Shown: positions 6,223 through 7,094 of the stretch, piece by piece | How positions within the stretch are numbered: the first letter of the stretch is position 1 | Layout: every line of letters starts with the position of its first letter | DNA from: an uncultured Mucispirillum sp. | GTDB lineage: Bacteria; Chrysiogenota; Deferribacteres; Deferribacterales; Mucispirillaceae | Direction: 5' to 3' | Assembly (NCBI GenBank): GCA_945947845.1 | Contig: CAMEZN010000089.1 | Location: 1-7,094 of the forward strand | DNA length: 7,094 bases | Position numbers and translations under genes: made by a program | Notes under the pieces: generated by a model | Database searches by the model: none | What the model saw: the letters and a program-made list of their open reading frames with translations, nothing else | What the model was told of the DNA's origin: nothing

Positions 6223-6246
6223 TGATAAAAGATATATCTTTTATCA
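6223..6246. promoter_or_regulatory. 24-bp perfect palindrome abutting the Shine-Dalgarno sequence
   Basis: The half-site TGATAAAAGATA (6223-6234) is followed directly by its exact reverse complement (6235-6246). The last base is the first A of the AAGGGAG Shine-Dalgarno (6246-6252). In DNA it could be an operator placed to block transcription. In RNA it would form a hairpin of about 9-10 pairs next to the ribosome binding site and could hinder or expose translation initiation. The symmetry is certain; the function is inferred. Confidence 0.6.
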
Positions 6247-6257
6247 AGGGAGTTATT

Positions 6258-6686
6258 ATGTCAGAACTTGTCATAACAGAATCAACTTTTAATCTAATTA
6301 AAAGTGCAGGGGAACCAAGCACAAGTGGTTCTTTTAATTTTATATACATTATCTTAATATTTTTAATGATAATGATAACTTTATCTATTCTTTCATATTA
6401 TAAAAAATTACAAAGAGAGAAAGGTAAAAAAAATTTATCTTCTACAGAACTTAGGAAAAAACTATTAACAGTTGCTCCAGTTGCAAACAATATTTTTAAT
6501 ACTGATAACACACCTAATCAGGTTGTCAGTAATGCGGTCAGTAATGCGGTAAGTGTATCTGAAATATCAGATATAGAAGAGCAGTCATTTTATTCTACAG
6601 AGAATATTACTGCGATAGATATTAATTCGTTAGATGATACTGATACATCAGTTCAAGAATTAATCTATGCATTAGAAAATAATTAG
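6258..6686 (+). CDS. Single-pass membrane protein with acidic C-terminus, unknown function
   Basis: 142-residue protein, not recognised. The start at 6258 is preferred over the in-frame ATG at 6222, because AAGGGAG lies 5 nt before it and the earlier ATG sits at the edge of the palindrome without a Shine-Dalgarno. Residues 1-26 are polar, and 27-47 form one strong membrane helix (IYIILIFLMIMITLSIL). A basic stretch follows (YYKKLQREKGKKN, 47-59), placing the C-terminus in the cytoplasm. Residues 60-142 are hydrophilic, rich in Ser, Asn, Asp and Glu, and probably disordered. They include a tandem VSNA repeat at 90-97 from a 12-bp duplication, and an acidic tail. The next gene begins 10 bp after the stop, so the two form an operon. 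The anchor-plus-tail form suggests a membrane adaptor, but no role can be assigned. Confidence 0.75.
   Translation: MSELVITESTFNLIKSAGEPSTSGSFNFIYIILIFLMIMITLSILSYYKKLQREKGKKNLSSTELRKKLLTVAPVANNIFNTDNTPNQVVSNAVSNAVSVSEISDIEEQSFYSTENITAIDINSLDDTDTSVQELIYALENN
6525..6548 (+). repeat. 12-bp exact tandem repeat inside the 142-residue gene
   Basis: GTCAGTAATGCG occurs twice in tandem (6525-6536 and 6537-6548), with a partial third copy, GTAAGT, at 6549-6554. It is in frame and codes VSNA-VSNA-VS. Being a multiple of three it changes length without breaking the frame. It lies in the likely disordered cytoplasmic part, where slippage would be tolerated. Confidence 0.85.
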
Positions 6687-6696
6687 GAGAAAGAAA

Positions 6697-7094
6697 ATGC
6701 AAAGTCAAATATTAAAAGAAAATTTTAAAATTACAAGAGATAAAATAGAAAAAAGCTCATCAGAAAAGAAACTATTGATAGGCTTATCAGTCAGCAGTTT
6801 AAAAGATATGGCAGCTCTTGTAAAACATAATATGCAGACATACTGCACAGTATATCCTGCATTACAGGATATGAAGGTAGAGCGATTAGGGCTCTATTAT
6901 TCTAAAGAAGACGGCTTAATATGCTATGTGTTTTCAGTTAAAAATACATTTGAAAATACAGAAGATTATTTATTCTTCCATTATGACTGGGAAGAAAAAT
7001 TTGACTATAAGTCATACTATCTTACATCAAACACAGATGATGTAAGAAACTTATATCTTACTTATGCAGTATTAAACAGCATAAGTGAAAGAGA
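6697..7094 (+). CDS. Soluble protein of unknown function, N-terminal part (3' end outside window)
   Basis: An open frame from the ATG at 6697 runs to the right edge with no stop: 132 residues are visible. AGGAGA (6685-6690), overlapping the stop of the preceding gene, lies 6 nt before the ATG, so start and operon structure are well supported. The N-terminus (MQSQILKENFKITRDKIEK) is helical and charged, with no signal peptide or membrane segment. From about residue 60 it becomes rich in aromatic residues (LGLYYS, DYLFFHYDWEEKFDYKSYY), suggesting a compact alpha/beta fold. I do not recognise a family or catalytic motif. It does not show the membrane N-terminus expected of the coupling protein TraD, which follows traG, traS and traT in F. 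It probably works with the small membrane protein encoded just upstream, perhaps as its cytoplasmic partner (inference from coupling only). Confidence 0.75.
   Translation, partial: MQSQILKENFKITRDKIEKSSSEKKLLIGLSVSSLKDMAALVKHNMQTYCTVYPALQDMKVERLGLYYSKEDGLICYVFSVKNTFENTEDYLFFHYDWEEKFDYKSYYLTSNTDDVRNLYLTYAVLNSISER

Larger units (their letters stand above)
5954..6257. other. Divergent intergenic regulatory region
   Basis: This 304-bp stretch holds no credible protein gene. From left to right it contains the ribosome binding site and promoter of the leftward 338-residue gene, an AT-rich spacer with alternating TA runs (about 6016-6040), the rightward promoter at 6047-6075, the GC-richer structured leader, an A-rich linker (6201-6222), and the 24-bp palindrome joined to the next ribosome binding site. 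Confidence 0.7.

Noticed and set aside
6047..6292. Open frame on the plus strand, 81 codons, starting with TTG
   Set aside because: Its TTG is the -35 box of a near-consensus promoter, it has no Shine-Dalgarno, it runs through the leader hairpins and palindrome, and it overlaps the better supported gene at 6258.
1..7094. CRISPR array or complete insertion sequence
   Set aside because: No regularly spaced repeats, no transposase or integrase frame, and no terminal inverted repeat pair flanking the island was found by eye.

Overview
AT-rich DNA from what is most likely a Gram-negative bacterium, carrying the end of an F-type conjugation (type IV secretion) operon followed by uncharacterised accessory genes. 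The Gram-negative inference rests on two F-type mating-pair proteins, TraH (periplasm/outer envelope) and TraG (inner membrane with a periplasmic part), which assume a two-membrane envelope. The element could be a plasmid or an integrated conjugative element. Nothing in the window (no origin, integrase, attachment site or rRNA) settles this or names the species. The base composition and the YwqK/MORN-type protein would suit an AT-rich, host-associated lineage, but that is only an impression.

Layout. Positions 2-661 (+) hold the C-terminal part of TraH, cut by the left window edge. It ends at a strong intrinsic terminator (684-720), followed by a 17-bp palindrome and a well-placed ribosome binding site. 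Positions 777-3689 (+) hold a complete 970-residue TraG, with a membrane N-terminal half and a long Ser/Thr/Asn/Gly-rich C-terminal half. The traH-traG order matches the F plasmid. A strong, probably bidirectional terminator (3716-3750) closes the tra unit.

Where F carries its exclusion genes (traS/traT) after traG, this window has three genes on the opposite strand. They are a 69-residue single-pass membrane protein with a near-consensus promoter (3781-3990), an exported 219-residue protein built from exact 24-residue YwqK/MORN_2-type repeats (4177-4836), and a 338-residue protein with a coiled coil and C-terminal membrane segments (4937-5953). Each has its own ribosome binding site and a candidate promoter, so they look like separately expressed cargo.

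A divergent intergenic region (5954-6257) drives the 338-residue gene leftward. To the right, a near-consensus promoter (6047-6075) precedes a leader of about 175 nt. That leader contains a conspicuous GC-richer block with predicted hairpins and a 24-bp perfect palindrome touching the Shine-Dalgarno sequence. It leads into a two-gene unit: a 142-residue single-pass membrane protein (6258-6686) and, 10 bp later, a soluble protein of unknown function cut by the right window edge (6697-7094).

The TraH/TraG calls are solid. The other five proteins have no confident function. The most interesting parts are the accessory island in the exclusion-gene position and the structured leader at 6082-6257.
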